Shown one piece after another: positions 11,701-20,127 of a DNA stretch of 64,000 nucleotides. The notes below the pieces were generated by a model, which worked only from the letters and a program-made list of their open reading frames with translations, searched no databases and was not told where the DNA came from. Location of the stretch: NCBI GenBank assembly GCA_963665405.2, contig CAXXUH010000003.1, positions 1-64,000 on the forward strand, given 5' to 3'. The first letter of the stretch is position 1. Every line of letters begins with the position of its first letter. A program made the translations under genes and the position numbers. Source of the stretch: G963665405 sp963665405. Lineage in GTDB: Bacteria; Chloroflexota; Dehalococcoidia; Lucifugimonadales; G963665405.

Positions 11701-11936
11701 CGCTGCGACGCCATGGTCGGCGCTCCCAGCTGTTCGGCCAAGCGTGCCAGGGCCATAAAGCCTACGTTGAGGAGCCCACCGTCACCGGCAAGGACCCGGC
11801 GGAGGCCGATGCCCGCGTAGGTGTTCGGCGGCACGATGGTCACCGGCGCAAGCGGGTTGCCCGCCTTGGCCTCGGCCACCAACGTCTGCAGCCGCTCCCG
11901 CGCGGGCCTTCCATATGGCTCCAAGTACACTTGCAC
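8784..11936 (-). CDS. addB: AddB-like helicase-nuclease subunit
   Basis: A 1050-aa partner of AddA. The C-terminal nuclease domain carries VVMDYKTGSSRQY (catalytic D and K). An upstream Cys in SWATCPYRHFL and three clustered Cys in CRYCDFQRIC together form the predicted 4Fe-4S site of AddB nucleases. The N-terminus (VTIVPPNTYAGIGLRR) lacks a Walker A, as in several AddB-type proteins with an inactive motor. The ATG lies only about 30 bp from the end of IS1380 copy 1, so the native promoter has been pushed away. Expression now probably depends on the IS or its transcript. Confidence 0.9.
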   Translation of the reverse strand: MQVYLEPYGRPARERLQTLVAEAKAGNPLAPVTIVPPNTYAGIGLRRVLAGDGGLLNVGFMALARLAEQLGAPTMASQRRRPLSAAAEMAVIRTVAMEVVGKEPLGSVAGHATLHESLQAAFKELVRLTESQLDTLAGEGPLRQATAELYRRFRERTAEYYGPEDEAWAAAEAVRSGRGQPALQDVGALVFFLLTRPSPGETALLTALSDAAPCSLVVGRTGEAGVDDAEGAWWERLSEASADGSAELDARPESIVSAPDAREEVRQAVRDMLQRAEAGVPFHRMAALYRRQDPYAFQLRMELGFAGIPVAGPDPSPLQDSVPGRLLTGMLDVFREDFGRAALMRWLADAPVWNAASNRSASSELQRWEGLSREAGVVRGLEQWKERVHGLTGSVGRRRRGAEARGDLTEAQVRGYIEAIACAERLLALVEQLAQDKPPADGSPWSAFAEWAKDAIDRYGQGKNDWPTQQQDALGRLESALEELGKLDAVEPATTLAGFQQALDHALSAYMGRSGATGTGVFVAGLGAATGMEFDTVWLLGMSEGDYPARSGEDPLLPEYVRAQVLVGALPLRREAQLHERRDYLAALAGGDRRRLSYSRVDPVTRRAQYPSPWLLEAASTLACERVSSERLHTYDAPWLTVIESMEDALRLAEGGRAADGNEYDVLALARWQRTGSRLRWHPLASDGGPLGRALAMDRARATNGLTEWDGFVGGIAGGSGRLGGSLSEVMSPTRLESWATCPYRHFLGNVLNLSAWETPEDVLTISPLERGSLVHAILERFIKEAMDAGAPSPREGWTLLQRERLREIAQEEFREAERRGVTGRRVLWEVAQEDILQDLERFLDDDEQYRADEGMQPRHSEYAFGFDGPPVALALPDGGEVRFRGFIDRVDVAEDGRRAVVMDYKTGSSRQYRKMEDDPLMAGKRLQLPVYALAVRETLLPDAALRAEYWFISANGGYIRVPVTLDAIEAQFRNTVQAIAEGVRGGIFPANPGPPGFGGPENCRYCDFQRICPTNKLALWARKGDSPQAAAYKLLSGGALDADAEEDAG

Positions 11937-11965
11937 CTACAGGTTCCTTCCAATAATGTCTTTAG

Positions 11966-13676
11966 CCCGAATCCACCGAAGGTATGACGTTGCAGCAGCA
12001 GAATGGGTGATGAGGGGCAAAGGGAGGCGATGGTCCGGGCACGATTCGGGTAAATGGGGCCGGTGTCTGTCTTCAGCCGCCGCGGGGAGACCTTGTGACC
12101 GTCTGGGGACGTTGGGTAGGGCGAGATGGCGGGGAGAGGACGCGGCGAGAGGTGCTCGCGGACCGGACTGGCGCGAGTTTGCGGGGACGTTCGGTTGGGC
12201 GGATGGCGGGTCAGTTGCGGACGGGCGCCGTCAGGCTGGGAGTGGAATCGCTCGCAGCCGTGCCAGGGCGCGACTGAACTGGGTTTCCCAAGGCCAGCGC
12301 TGTGGCAGATGCAGGGTGAGGCGGCGTGCCGAGCGGGTGAGCCGTCCGGCCAGGGAGAAGAACCGTCGCCGAAGGGTCTTGGTGGTCGCGATCTGCTCGC
12401 CCAGACCGATCCGCGCCGTCCAGCGGGCCAGGTTGTGGGCCATCCCTGTACCGCCAGCCAAGCGCCGTTGGCGGCGAAGCGGCCGGACGGCATGTGGTTC
12501 AGACCGACGCCGTACTTGAGGTCTCGAATGGCGTTCTCGATCTCGGCGTGGCGGCGGTGGTCGGCCTCCAGTTCCAGGGTCTCTCCGTCCCGGTCGGTGA
12601 TGAAGCCGTGATAGCTGTAGGTGGCGAAGAGGGCCAGTTGGGAACCGGGCGTGGGCTTCACCCGCCGGACGATGAGCCGCACCGGTGCGGCGCCGGGCTC
12701 AGTCCGGAAGGGGGTGTAGGTGGACTGCGCCACATCGGCGGCGCCGTCCATCCAGTAGGGGACCGGCGTCCAGTCTGCATCGGGAATCGCCTCGATCAGG
12801 TTCCGCAGGCTTTTGTGCTGGCGGATGGTGATGGAGAAGCGGACATCCATCTCACGACAGGCGGCGACGAGAGCGTGGGCGTAGAAGCCGCTGTCGGCCC
12901 GCGCCGTAAGTTGCCCGCTGGCCCCGGCACGGCGAACCCGGCTCACCGTTTCACGCAGGAAGTGGGCGGCGCCCCGAGCGGTGTTGGCGCGGCCCTCGCG
13001 CAGCCGGGACATCAGCACGTCGCCGGTGCCGGCGGCGACGGCCAACAGGGGGTGATAGCCCCGCTTGCCGGGATAGCCGTGGTGGCGCGCTCCCTCCTTG
13101 GCCAGTCCATAGGTCTCGCAGATGGTCGAGTCCAGGTCGATGGTCAGGGGCGAGTCGCCGGGTCCGGCCCCAGCGGCCCAGGCCCGGGCCAACAACTGGC
13201 GGCTCACGCGGTCGAGTTGACGGACATGCCCCCACCGGAAGCTGCGCAGGAAGGTCCCCAGGGTGGATGGCGCCTTGACCACGCAGCCTAGAACACCGAC
13301 CGTCCCACCAGCGCGCAGCGCATCGGCGTCGTCGATGCAGTCGCCGCCAGCCAGCGCGGAAGCGACCAGCGTCAGCATCTTGTCCCCCGTGTTCGCCCGT
13401 CCCGGCGCGCCGCCGAGGTCAAGGTGATGGTCGACGAGTTCTCGCAGGCCCAGGTGCCGGGCGAGGGTGGCCGGCACGAGCAGGCCGGCATTGGCCACCA
13501 GGCGATGGTCGTCAAAGAGGATGCGGATACGGTCGGGTTTGTTCTGTGGCAGCATCTATTGGGTGCTCCTTGTTTCCGCGCGGGTTTCTGTTCCAAAACC
13601 ATTATCCCAGATTCAGAGGAGCACCCTCTAGCTTCTTCATGGGCTGTCCCCAAGGCCGTCATTCGGTGGATTCGGG
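11966..13676 (-). mobile_element. IS1380-family element, copy 1
   Basis: 1711 bp bounded by inverted repeats CCCGAATCCACCGAA and TTCGGTGGATTCGGG. TTTA is found at 11961-11964 and again at 13677-13680, with an extra G next to the left repeat. That fits a 4-bp target duplication. The element sits between addB and the divergent HtrA-like gene. One base is missing relative to copies 2-5, near position 12446, so the transposase is frameshifted. Confidence 0.92.
12231..13555 (-). pseudogene. IS1380-family transposase, frameshifted
   Basis: DDE transposase otherwise the same as the 441-aa copies, with TIDLDSTICETYG, ARADSGFYAH and the C-terminal IENAIRDLKYGVGLNH. A 1-bp deletion changes the reading after LAVQ near 12446. 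The open frame then runs out of the element to 11840, overlapping the start of addB in another frame. It also differs from the other copies by Pro for Thr in HHGYPGKRGYH. The last 90 or so residues are lost, so it is probably inactive but could be moved in trans. Confidence 0.85.
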
Positions 13677-13711
13677 TTTACAGGACTCTTGGCTATCGAC
13701 AATAATGGCGT

Positions 13712-15923
13712 ATGAACATCTGTCGCTTATTCGCGCCGGTTGTTGCGGTCCTGATGGCGGTTGCTTGCATCACCGAGAGTCCAACGCCTGTCCCGACGGC
13801 TACACGAGATATCGAAGCCACAGTGCAGGCTGCCGTGGCTGCCGCGCTGCCCACGGCAACACCCACCCCGACCCCGGACATTGGCGCCACCGTAGAGGCC
13901 CGGGTGGCGGCCACGCTCGCCGCCATCCCCACGCCGACACTTGTGCCAACGGCTACTCCCACGCCAACGCCCCTTCCAACGGCTACTCCCACGCCGACAC
14001 CCGTTCCAACCGCTACCCCGACGCCGACACCCGTTCCAACCGCTACCCCGACGCCGACACCCGTTCCAACCGCTACCCCGACGCCGACACCCGTTCCAAC
14101 CGCTACCCCGACGCCGACACCCGTTCCAACCGCTACCCCGACGCCGACACCCGTTCCAACCGCTACCCCGACGCCGACAACCCGTTCCAACCGCTACTCC
14201 GACACCGACGCCTGTGCCAACGGCCACCCCGACACCAACGCCCGTTCCAACCGCTACCCCGACTCGGACGCCTAGACCTACGCCAACCAAAGACCCGGCG
14301 GCGTCGCTGAGCGCAATGGTGAAGCAGGTCAGGCCCGCCGTGGTGCGGATTCAGACCAGTTCGGGGTCCGGCTCCGGGGTCATTTTCGAGACGCAGGGCC
14401 GGACCGGGTACGTCGTCACCAACCATCACGTCGTCGAAGGTGAAGTGCAGGTCAGCGTCATAGTAAACGATTCCACTACCTATAGGGGCTCCGTCCTGGG
14501 TACTGACAGCGTTCGCGACCTGGCGGTGGTCAGCATCTGCTGCGGCAGCTTCCAGACCCTGCCCTTTGGCAACGCCGCAGCCCTACAGCCCGGCGACGAA
14601 GTGGTGGCCATCGGATACGCCCTGGGACTACCCGGCCAGGCCACCGTAACCCGGGGCATCGTGTCGGCACTGCGTTACGATTCAACGCACCGCAGCGATG
14701 TGATCCAGACCGATGCAGCCATCAACCCCGGCAACAGCGGCGGACCCATGCTCTCGATGTCGGGCGAGATCCTGGGCATCAACACCTTCCGTTATGATGA
14801 ATCGCAGAGTGGGAGGCCCACCGAGGGGCTGGGCTTTGCAATCTCAGGGACAACGGTGCAACAGCAAATCCCCACACTCCGGGCCGGCCCACCCGCTCCC
14901 ACGCCTACGCCAACCCGCCGCCCCACCGCTACGCCCGTACCGGGACAAACCAGCGATTTCGGCCCCACCAGCGGAGAGCTGCGGCACGACCCGTCGGACA
15001 ATGCCATCGAGACTCAGTATGCCAACGTTTCCATTGCCGACATGATAGTGGAGGCCACCTTTGTTAACCCGTACTCGGCAGCTTCTAACAAATGGGACTA
15101 CGGGTTCATCTTTCGGCAAGAACACACTGGCCCAGCCATTCATTTCGTAGTCACCAGCGACCGGCGTTGGTATCTTGCGTGGAGGGAAACATCAGACGCC
15201 GACAACCAACGTGTGGGCGGAGGAACTATCCCAACGTTCGACACCAGCGCCGGGGGCCGGAACCACCTGAGAGTTGTCGCCATCAAAGAACGCGGCTGGC
15301 TCTTCGTCAACAGCGAATTTGTCTCCGCTCTCGATTTGTCGGACGTAACCGGAGCGGGCGACGTCGCCGTTATTACTGGAGCTTTTATAGGCGATGAAGT
15401 CGCCGGTGCGGTCACCCGGTTTGAGAATTTCAGAGGCCACCGGCTAAACAGGCGCTACGGCCCCGCCGACGGGAAGTTGGAAAACGAGCCTGGAAAAATT
15501 GCCACACACTGGAGCGGGGTGCGGGCGCGCGACCTAGTCGTGGAGGCCGAGTTCGTTAACCCCCAAGGCTCCGACTGGGACTACGGATTCATAATTCGCA
15601 ATCCCGAATTCAACCGGTTCGAAGTTATCGGACTGACCGATAAGGCATCGTGGTTCCATTACGCTCGAGACGTTAGCGATGACGAATACGCCAAAGTGGC
15701 CGATGGCTACCTATCGGGCGCAGGGATAAGTTTGCTGAGTAGAAACCACCTGTTGATAATCGCAATCGAGGGAGCCGGTTGGCTTTTCGTAAACGACCGG
15801 TTGGTTGCCAAGCTGGACCTGGGCCACAACCAGACAAGCGGTGGAATTAGCACGATGGGCGATTTTTACTTGAGCCACCAGGGGTCGCCCAGCTTCGAGA
15901 ACTTCAACGTTTGGGTCCCTTAA
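13712..15923 (+). pseudogene. HtrA-like lipoprotein protease with Pro-Thr linker, frameshifted
   Basis: Restored length is 736 aa. The N-terminus is a lipoprotein signal ending MAVAC, so the protein should be anchored outside the membrane. A long Pro-Thr linker follows, then a trypsin-fold domain with the HtrA triad: NHHVV (His), VRDLAVV (Asp) and GNSGGP (Ser). After a second short Pro-Thr linker come two related beta-rich repeats (WDYGFIFRQ and WDYGFIIRN, each ending near WLFVN), perhaps carbohydrate or surface binding. An extra A at about 14180 inside the repeats puts the signal peptide and protease in different frames. Removing it gives one continuous frame. Confidence 0.85.
13935..14275 (+). 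repeat. 30-bp tandem repeat encoding PTPVPTATPT units
   Basis: At least five perfect 30-bp units lie at 14011-14160, flanked by diverged units. Each encodes ten residues, so changes in unit number keep frame and only alter linker length. The single unit with an extra A at about 14180 is the exception and breaks the gene. There are no unique spacers, so it is not a CRISPR. Confidence 0.9.
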
Positions 15924-15939
15924 ACGGCCACAAGGCAAG

Positions 15940-16470
15940 GGCTGGTTAGTTCAACACAAACACCCGCCCAGCATTTCTGCCAAGGCCAGAATCTGGGCAT
16001 GTGTATGGGCCTGGCGCGCCATTGGGCAAGCTCTTCGTTCCACTTATCCTTCAACCGGGCCACCGTGCTCGCCGATACCGGCACCTCTTCTCCCAGCAGT
16101 CCCCACACCGCCAGATCGAAGTCACCTTCTGAAAGACCGTGCAGGTACAACTGGGGGATCAGTTCAGCAACCTTCCTGGTCCTGTTGACGAGCAGCGGCA
16201 GCAACCGGCTCTTGAACACCCCCTCGGTGTTGCGCACCCGTGGCCTCCTCAGCTGTATCGTTCCCGAACTCAGCGTCAGCCTCCGGGGTCTGGCGTATCC
16301 GTTCCGGTAGCCGGTGTCCAGTCCGAGTCAGACCTGCGAGCCGACTTCGCCCTTCCCAGAAACTCCGTCACCTGCTCCTACAGCAACTCCTGGATCAGCC
16401 GCTGGACCGGCTTCTCACCCAATCCTCCAACTGCTCCCCCTCCGGCCTTTGACTCCGACCTGCTCCCAGT
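15940..16470 (-). pseudogene. IS256-family (mutator-type) transposase fragment
   Basis: The open part (16237 downward) reads RNTEGVFKSRLLPLL, then LYLHGLSEGDFDLAVWGLLG and SASTVARLKDKW, the region just before the catalytic core of IS256 transposases. Upstream, in shifted frames, LIQELL and EQVTEFLGRAK match the family N-terminus. Several indels and stops are present and the catalytic C-terminus is missing, so this is an old remnant. Confidence 0.75.
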
Positions 16471-16808
16471 GCTTCCCTTTCCCATAGGCGGTGTATCTCC
16501 TCCCTTGGGCCTCAAGCCCGTGTTGTTCACTGAGGGGGTACACCGCCTGACTGTTTACTTCTTGCCAAATCTTGCGGAGTTAGAGTGGAATCTGAAGACA
16601 GCATCCCAAGAATCGAGCAAAGATTGATTGAAAACGTGGTCGGCTTCAGGTTGGATTCTGAAGCCATCAAAAAGGTGGTCTTCTGAAATTAAGAGGGTGT
16701 TCAGGGCAGGGAATACGCCGCCAAATGCTGACGTCTCCAGTCGTTGTCTCTGCCATCCTCGACGGCCGATGGCTCTGCCCTAAGTAGAGTCCCAGGAAGT
16801 GGTGTAAG
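16471..16808. other. non-coding spacer with an inverted repeat
   Basis: No gene is supported. GGCGGTGTA near 16491 and TACACCGCC near 16540 form a 9-bp inverted repeat around a Pro/Leu-like open frame. This could be the end of the decayed IS256 element or a weak hairpin. The remainder up to IS1380 copy 2 shows nothing recognisable. Confidence 0.4.
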
Positions 16809-18520
16809 CCCGAATCCACCGAAGGTATGACGTTGCAGCAGCAGAATGGGTGATGAGGGGCAAAGGGAGGCGATGGTCCGGGCACGATTCGGGTAAATGG
16901 GGCCGGTGTCTGTCTTCAGCCGCCGCGGGGAGACCTTGTGACCGTCTGGGGACGTTGGGTAGGGCGAGATGGCGGGGAGAGGACGCGGCGAGAGGTGCTC
17001 GCGGACCGGACTGGCGCGAGTTTGCGGGGACGTTCGGTTGGGCGGATGGCGGGTCAGTTGCGGACGGGCGCCGTCAGGCTGGGAGTGGAATCGCTCGCAG
17101 CCGTGCCAGGGCGCGACTGAACTGGGTTTCCCAAGGCCAGCGCTGTGGCAGATGCAGGGTGAGGCGGCGTGCCGAGGGGGTGAGCCGTCCGGCCAGGGAG
17201 AAGAACCGTCGCCGAAGGGTCTTGGTGGTCGCGATCTGCTCGCCCAGACCGATCCGCGCCGTCCAGCGGGCCAGGTTGTGGGCCATCACCTGTACCGCCA
17301 GCCAAGCGCCGTTGGCGGCGAAGCGGCCGGACGGCATGTGGTTCAGACCGACGCCGTACTTGAGGTCTCGAATGGCGTTCTCGATCTCGGCGTGGCGGCG
17401 GTGGTCGGCCTCCAGTTCCAGGGTCTCTCCGTCCCGGTCGGTGATGAAGCCGTGATAGCTGTAGGTGGCGAAGAGGGCCAGTTGGGAACCGGGCGTGGGC
17501 TTCACCCGCCGGACGATGAGCCGCACCGGTGCGGCGCCGGGCTCAGTCCGGAAGGGGGTGTAGGTGGACTGCGCCACATCGGCGGCGCCGTCCATCCAGT
17601 AGGGGACCGGCGTCCAGTCTGCATCGGGAATCGCCTCGATCAGGTTCCGCAGGCTTTTGTGCTGGCGGATGGTGATGGAGAAGCGGACATCCATCTCACG
17701 ACAGGCGGCGACGAGAGCGTGGGCGTAGAAGCCGCTGTCGGCCCGCGCCGTAAGTTGCCCGCTGGCCCCGGCACGGCGAACCCGGCTCACCGTTTCACGC
17801 AGGAAGTGGGCGGCGCCCCGAGCGGTGTTGGCGCGGCCCTCGCGCAGCCGGGACATCAGCACGTCGCCGGTGCCGGCGGCGACGGCCAACAGGGGGTGAT
17901 AGCCCCGCTTGCCGGTATAGCCGTGGTGGCGCGCTCCCTCCTTGGCCAGTCCATAGGTCTCGCAGATGGTCGAGTCCAGGTCGATGGTCAGGGGCGAGTC
18001 GCCGGGTCCGGCCCCAGCGGCCCAGGCCCGGGCCAACAACTGGCGGCTCACGCGGTCGAGTTGACGGACATGCCCCCACCGGAAGCTGCGCAGGAAGGTC
18101 CCCAGGGTGGATGGCGCCTTGACCACGCAGCCTAGAACACCGACCGTCCCACCAGCGCGCAGCGCATCGGCGTCGTCGATGCAGTCGCCGCCAGCCAGCG
18201 CGGAAGCGACCAGCGTCAGCATCTTGTCCCCCGTGTTCGCCCGTCCCGGCGCGCCGCCGAGGTCAAGGTGATGGTCGACGAGTTCTCGCAGGCCCAGGTG
18301 CCGGGCGAGGGTGGCCGGCACGAGCAGGCCGGCATTGGCCACCAGGCGATGGTCGTCAAAGAGGATGCGGATACGGTCGGGTTTGTTCTGTGGCAGCATC
18401 TATTGGGTGCTCCTTGCTTCCGCGCGGGTTTCTGTTCCAAAACCATTATCCCAGATTCAGAGGAGCACCCTCTAGCTTCTTCATGGGCTGTCCCCAAGGC
18501 CGTCATTCGGTGGATTCGGG
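16809..18520 (-). mobile_element. IS1380-family element, copy 2
   Basis: 1712 bp with the same CCCGAATCC/GGATTCGGG terminal repeats. The flanks are GTAAG on the left and CTTAT on the right, so no clean direct target duplication is seen. With the inverted copy 3 it brackets the mini-A and Prim-Pol module. It shares with copy 4 an Arg-to-Pro change in the transposase C-terminus. Confidence 0.93.
17074..18399 (-). CDS. IS1380-family transposase, copy 2
   Basis: A 441-aa DDE transposase: N-terminal domain, then TIDLDSTICETYG with the first Asp (about residue 150), ARADSGFYAH with the second (about 230), and IENAIRDLKYGVGLNH with the Glu (about 345). The full length is intact. This copy reads RLTPSARRL where copies 1, 3 and 5 read RLTRSARRL, a polymorphism shared with copy 4. 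A hairpin-like GAT AAT sequence upstream may supply its promoter. Confidence 0.92.
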   Translation of the reverse strand: MLPQNKPDRIRILFDDHRLVANAGLLVPATLARHLGLRELVDHHLDLGGAPGRANTGDKMLTLVASALAGGDCIDDADALRAGGTVGVLGCVVKAPSTLGTFLRSFRWGHVRQLDRVSRQLLARAWAAGAGPGDSPLTIDLDSTICETYGLAKEGARHHGYTGKRGYHPLLAVAAGTGDVLMSRLREGRANTARGAAHFLRETVSRVRRAGASGQLTARADSGFYAHALVAACREMDVRFSITIRQHKSLRNLIEAIPDADWTPVPYWMDGAADVAQSTYTPFRTEPGAAPVRLIVRRVKPTPGSQLALFATYSYHGFITDRDGETLELEADHRRHAEIENAIRDLKYGVGLNHMPSGRFAANGAWLAVQVMAHNLARWTARIGLGEQIATTKTLRRRFFSLAGRLTPSARRLTLHLPQRWPWETQFSRALARLRAIPLPA

Positions 18521-18587
18521 CTTATGCATAGCGGGCAAGCCCCGCAGCTAGCATCTATAAAGCCCCTAACTACTTATTCCGAAAGGT

Positions 18588-18609
18588 TTTATTACGCTAG
18601 CGTAATAAA
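18588..18609. repeat. 22-bp perfect palindrome at the 3' end of the mini-A gene
   Basis: The half-site TTTATTACG is followed by CTAG and then its exact complement. The TAG stop codon of the mini-A gene lies in the centre. The site is AT-rich in a GC-rich region. It could be a binding site for a dimeric protein, a resolution or nicking site, or part of a terminator. Confidence 0.7.
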
Positions 18610-19433
18610 CGAGTGTAGATGTCATTTCGCTCCTGTTTTTCAACCAACCGCTGGACGGTCAGCACCCGCTCGGGTATCAGCTCTTGCAGCGACGACGACA
18701 CTATCCCACGCATGGCAGGGGCCGGTATCGCCTCAGCTTCCACGGCCCGGGTGACTTCCGGTGACCGGGTATCGCTGGCCTTTGGTGGTCGTGTCGGTAG
18801 GCCCATGGTGTCTATCTGGTCGTCGTTGACGGCCAGCCGGTGAAAGGTTAGCTCACCGCCCCATGAGGCCAGGAAGGTACGCAAGCGCCCCTCAATGGAC
18901 TTGTCTATCAACACACCCGCTTGATCGTAGTCTCCCACGTACAGAATGACGGCATTCGAGCGCCCGGACTCTTGGATATGTCCTGCGGCTTGGTATAGGA
19001 AGGATAGGCTGGCAAAGCCGCCTGATGGGAATAGGGGTACCACGTACTCACGGCATACCTGGCCCAGGACACCGGCCAGTGACCGGGATTCGCACCACAC
19101 CTCAACAAGGGTGTCCGTAGAGTCCCAATAGTCACGCCGGTAGATGCTGGCCGCAGCTTCGGCAAAGTTGCCCAGGCCAGCGTATCCAGTGTTCCAGTAC
19201 GCCTGACGGCTTGAGTCTTCAATCCAAGAGTAGGGCAGCGCCCCGGTGTCTCGCATATCGACTGTAGCCTTTTGGAGCTGCTGATACCCACGGTCGGACT
19301 TTTCGACAAGGTTCTGAGTGACCATCCGGTAGAAGATATGCCGGATGCTCACCGGCCTATCGGCTTCAGCGACGGCGTAGATCGCGCTCCGAAGTGTCTC
19401 CATTTGCTCTTGTGTCCGACGTCGCTTTCGCAT
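18597..19433 (-). CDS. Spo11/TopoVIA-like protein (Topo mini-A type)
   Basis: 278 aa. Residues 26-61 resemble the winged-helix with the nucleophilic tyrosine of Spo11 and topoisomerase VI A subunits (VSIRHIFYRMV, candidate Tyr35). A Toprim-like fold follows, with a Glu at 115 (VEVWCESRS) and GDYDQAG (Asp168 and Asp170), the expected metal ligands. A single-chain, B-subunit-free architecture on mobile replicons corresponds to the described mini-A group. I chose the Met at 19433 because it is 4 bp after the upstream stop; a longer frame starts at 19541. It forms an operon with the two genes before it. Function is probably DNA cleavage or resolution, but this is inferred. Confidence 0.7.
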   Translation of the reverse strand: MRKRRRTQEQMETLRSAIYAVAEADRPVSIRHIFYRMVTQNLVEKSDRGYQQLQKATVDMRDTGALPYSWIEDSSRQAYWNTGYAGLGNFAEAAASIYRRDYWDSTDTLVEVWCESRSLAGVLGQVCREYVVPLFPSGGFASLSFLYQAAGHIQESGRSNAVILYVGDYDQAGVLIDKSIEGRLRTFLASWGGELTFHRLAVNDDQIDTMGLPTRPPKASDTRSPEVTRAVEAEAIPAPAMRGIVSSSLQELIPERVLTVQRLVEKQERNDIYTRLLR

Positions 19434-19437
19434 CGTT

Positions 19438-19632
19438 TCAAATGCCCTTCTGAGAGGCCCGTACAGCGACGTTTCCGCCCCTTCGGGTATCCCAGGCCGT
19501 GTTGGCCGCATCCTGAGCCAGCACCAGGGCCACGGCCTCACGATAGGCGATAACGCGCTTGCAGCTCCGCCGCCACCAGTAGCCAGGGCAGGAGCAAGCG
19601 GTGAGGTCCGTCCGGTACGTCGGCGCTATCAC
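19438..19632 (-). CDS. small SWIM-like zinc-finger protein
   Basis: 64 aa with CSCPGYWWRRSCKRV, which follows the CxC-x(n)-CxH SWIM pattern except that the final His is Arg. The fold should bind zinc weakly or not at all. Its GTG start overlaps the upstream stop (GTGA), and the mini-A start follows 4 bp after its stop, so it belongs to the same operon. The role is unknown; SWIM fingers bind nucleic acid or proteins in other systems. Confidence 0.5.
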   Translation of the reverse strand: MIAPTYRTDLTACSCPGYWWRRSCKRVIAYREAVALVLAQDAANTAWDTRRGGNVAVRASQKGI

Positions 19633-19907
19633 TCGTCCTCGTCTTCGTCTACCTCGTCTGCCATCTCCGCCAGGACATCGATTGCTTCTTGCGCTTGCCG
19701 TAGCAGGTCGACCACCTTGGCCCCTTGGATGATGATGTCAAAGTCTCGTTCCTGTGCCTCAGATTGGACGTCGGGATATTCTTTTCCACCTGCTTCGAAG
19801 CCGTGGGTATACTCTTTCATCCACTCGGCCACATTCATGATTACGTCGCGAATTGGGTCGGCTAGATAGTCCCCAAGGGTGACTGGCTCCCACTTTCCGA
19901 TTGCCAT
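19629..19907 (-). CDS. small acidic protein of unknown function
   Basis: 92 aa, ending in a strongly acidic tail (DEVDEDEDE), with an amphipathic helix before it (VVDLLRQAQEAIDVLAEMA). The ATG is preceded by AAGGAGAG, a good ribosome site, and overlaps a possible 14-codon leader stop (TAATG). It is the first gene of the operon leading to mini-A. No family recognised. Confidence 0.65.
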   Translation of the reverse strand: MAIGKWEPVTLGDYLADPIRDVIMNVAEWMKEYTHGFEAGGKEYPDVQSEAQERDFDIIIQGAKVVDLLRQAQEAIDVLAEMADEVDEDEDE

Positions 19908-20000
19908 TAGTCGCTCTCCTTATATGCTGAATCCATATCGTGGCTACTCATCCCGTCCCTCCCGTGCCAGCGCCCTTAGCGCCCGATGACGCCGGTTGAG

Positions 20001-20127
20001 CGCGTCGTATCAAGGTGGGCGGCTGGGATTGCATGCCGGGAGCCCCCCCCCTGGGGGGGGGCGCCCCCCTGATAGGTTCGTGTCAGTTGATACGCGTCGT
20101 ATCAAGGTGGGCTGCTGGGATTGCATG
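20001..20127. repeat. 35-bp direct repeat around a GC palindrome
   Basis: CGCGTCGTATCAAGGTGGGC begins at 20001 and again at 20093. The repeat extends to 35 bp with one mismatch. Between the copies is a run of C, then G, then GGGGCGCCCC, able to fold strongly. The right copy is inside the 3' end of the Prim-Pol gene and the left copy marks its present stop. Candidates are a replication origin element, a regulatory site, or a duplicated gene end left by integration. Confidence 0.7.

Noticed and set aside
11840..12230. C-terminal extension of the copy 1 transposase into addB
   Set aside because: It arises from the 1-bp deletion and reads the IS end and addB start in a wrong frame; not a real fusion.
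13935..14275. possible CRISPR array
   Set aside because: Units are contiguous 30-bp tandem repeats without spacers and lie in a coding linker; no cas genes nearby.
16969..18135. 388-codon open frame antisense to the IS1380 transposase, repeated in all copies
   Set aside because: It is a codon-shadow of the DDE transposase: same coordinates in every copy, no ribosome site, Gly/Val/Pro-rich composition without motifs.
20001..20127. diversity-generating retroelement template/variable repeat
   Set aside because: Only one mismatch, not adenine-specific, and no reverse transcriptase adjacent. The RT remnant at 38 kb is of the group II intron type.
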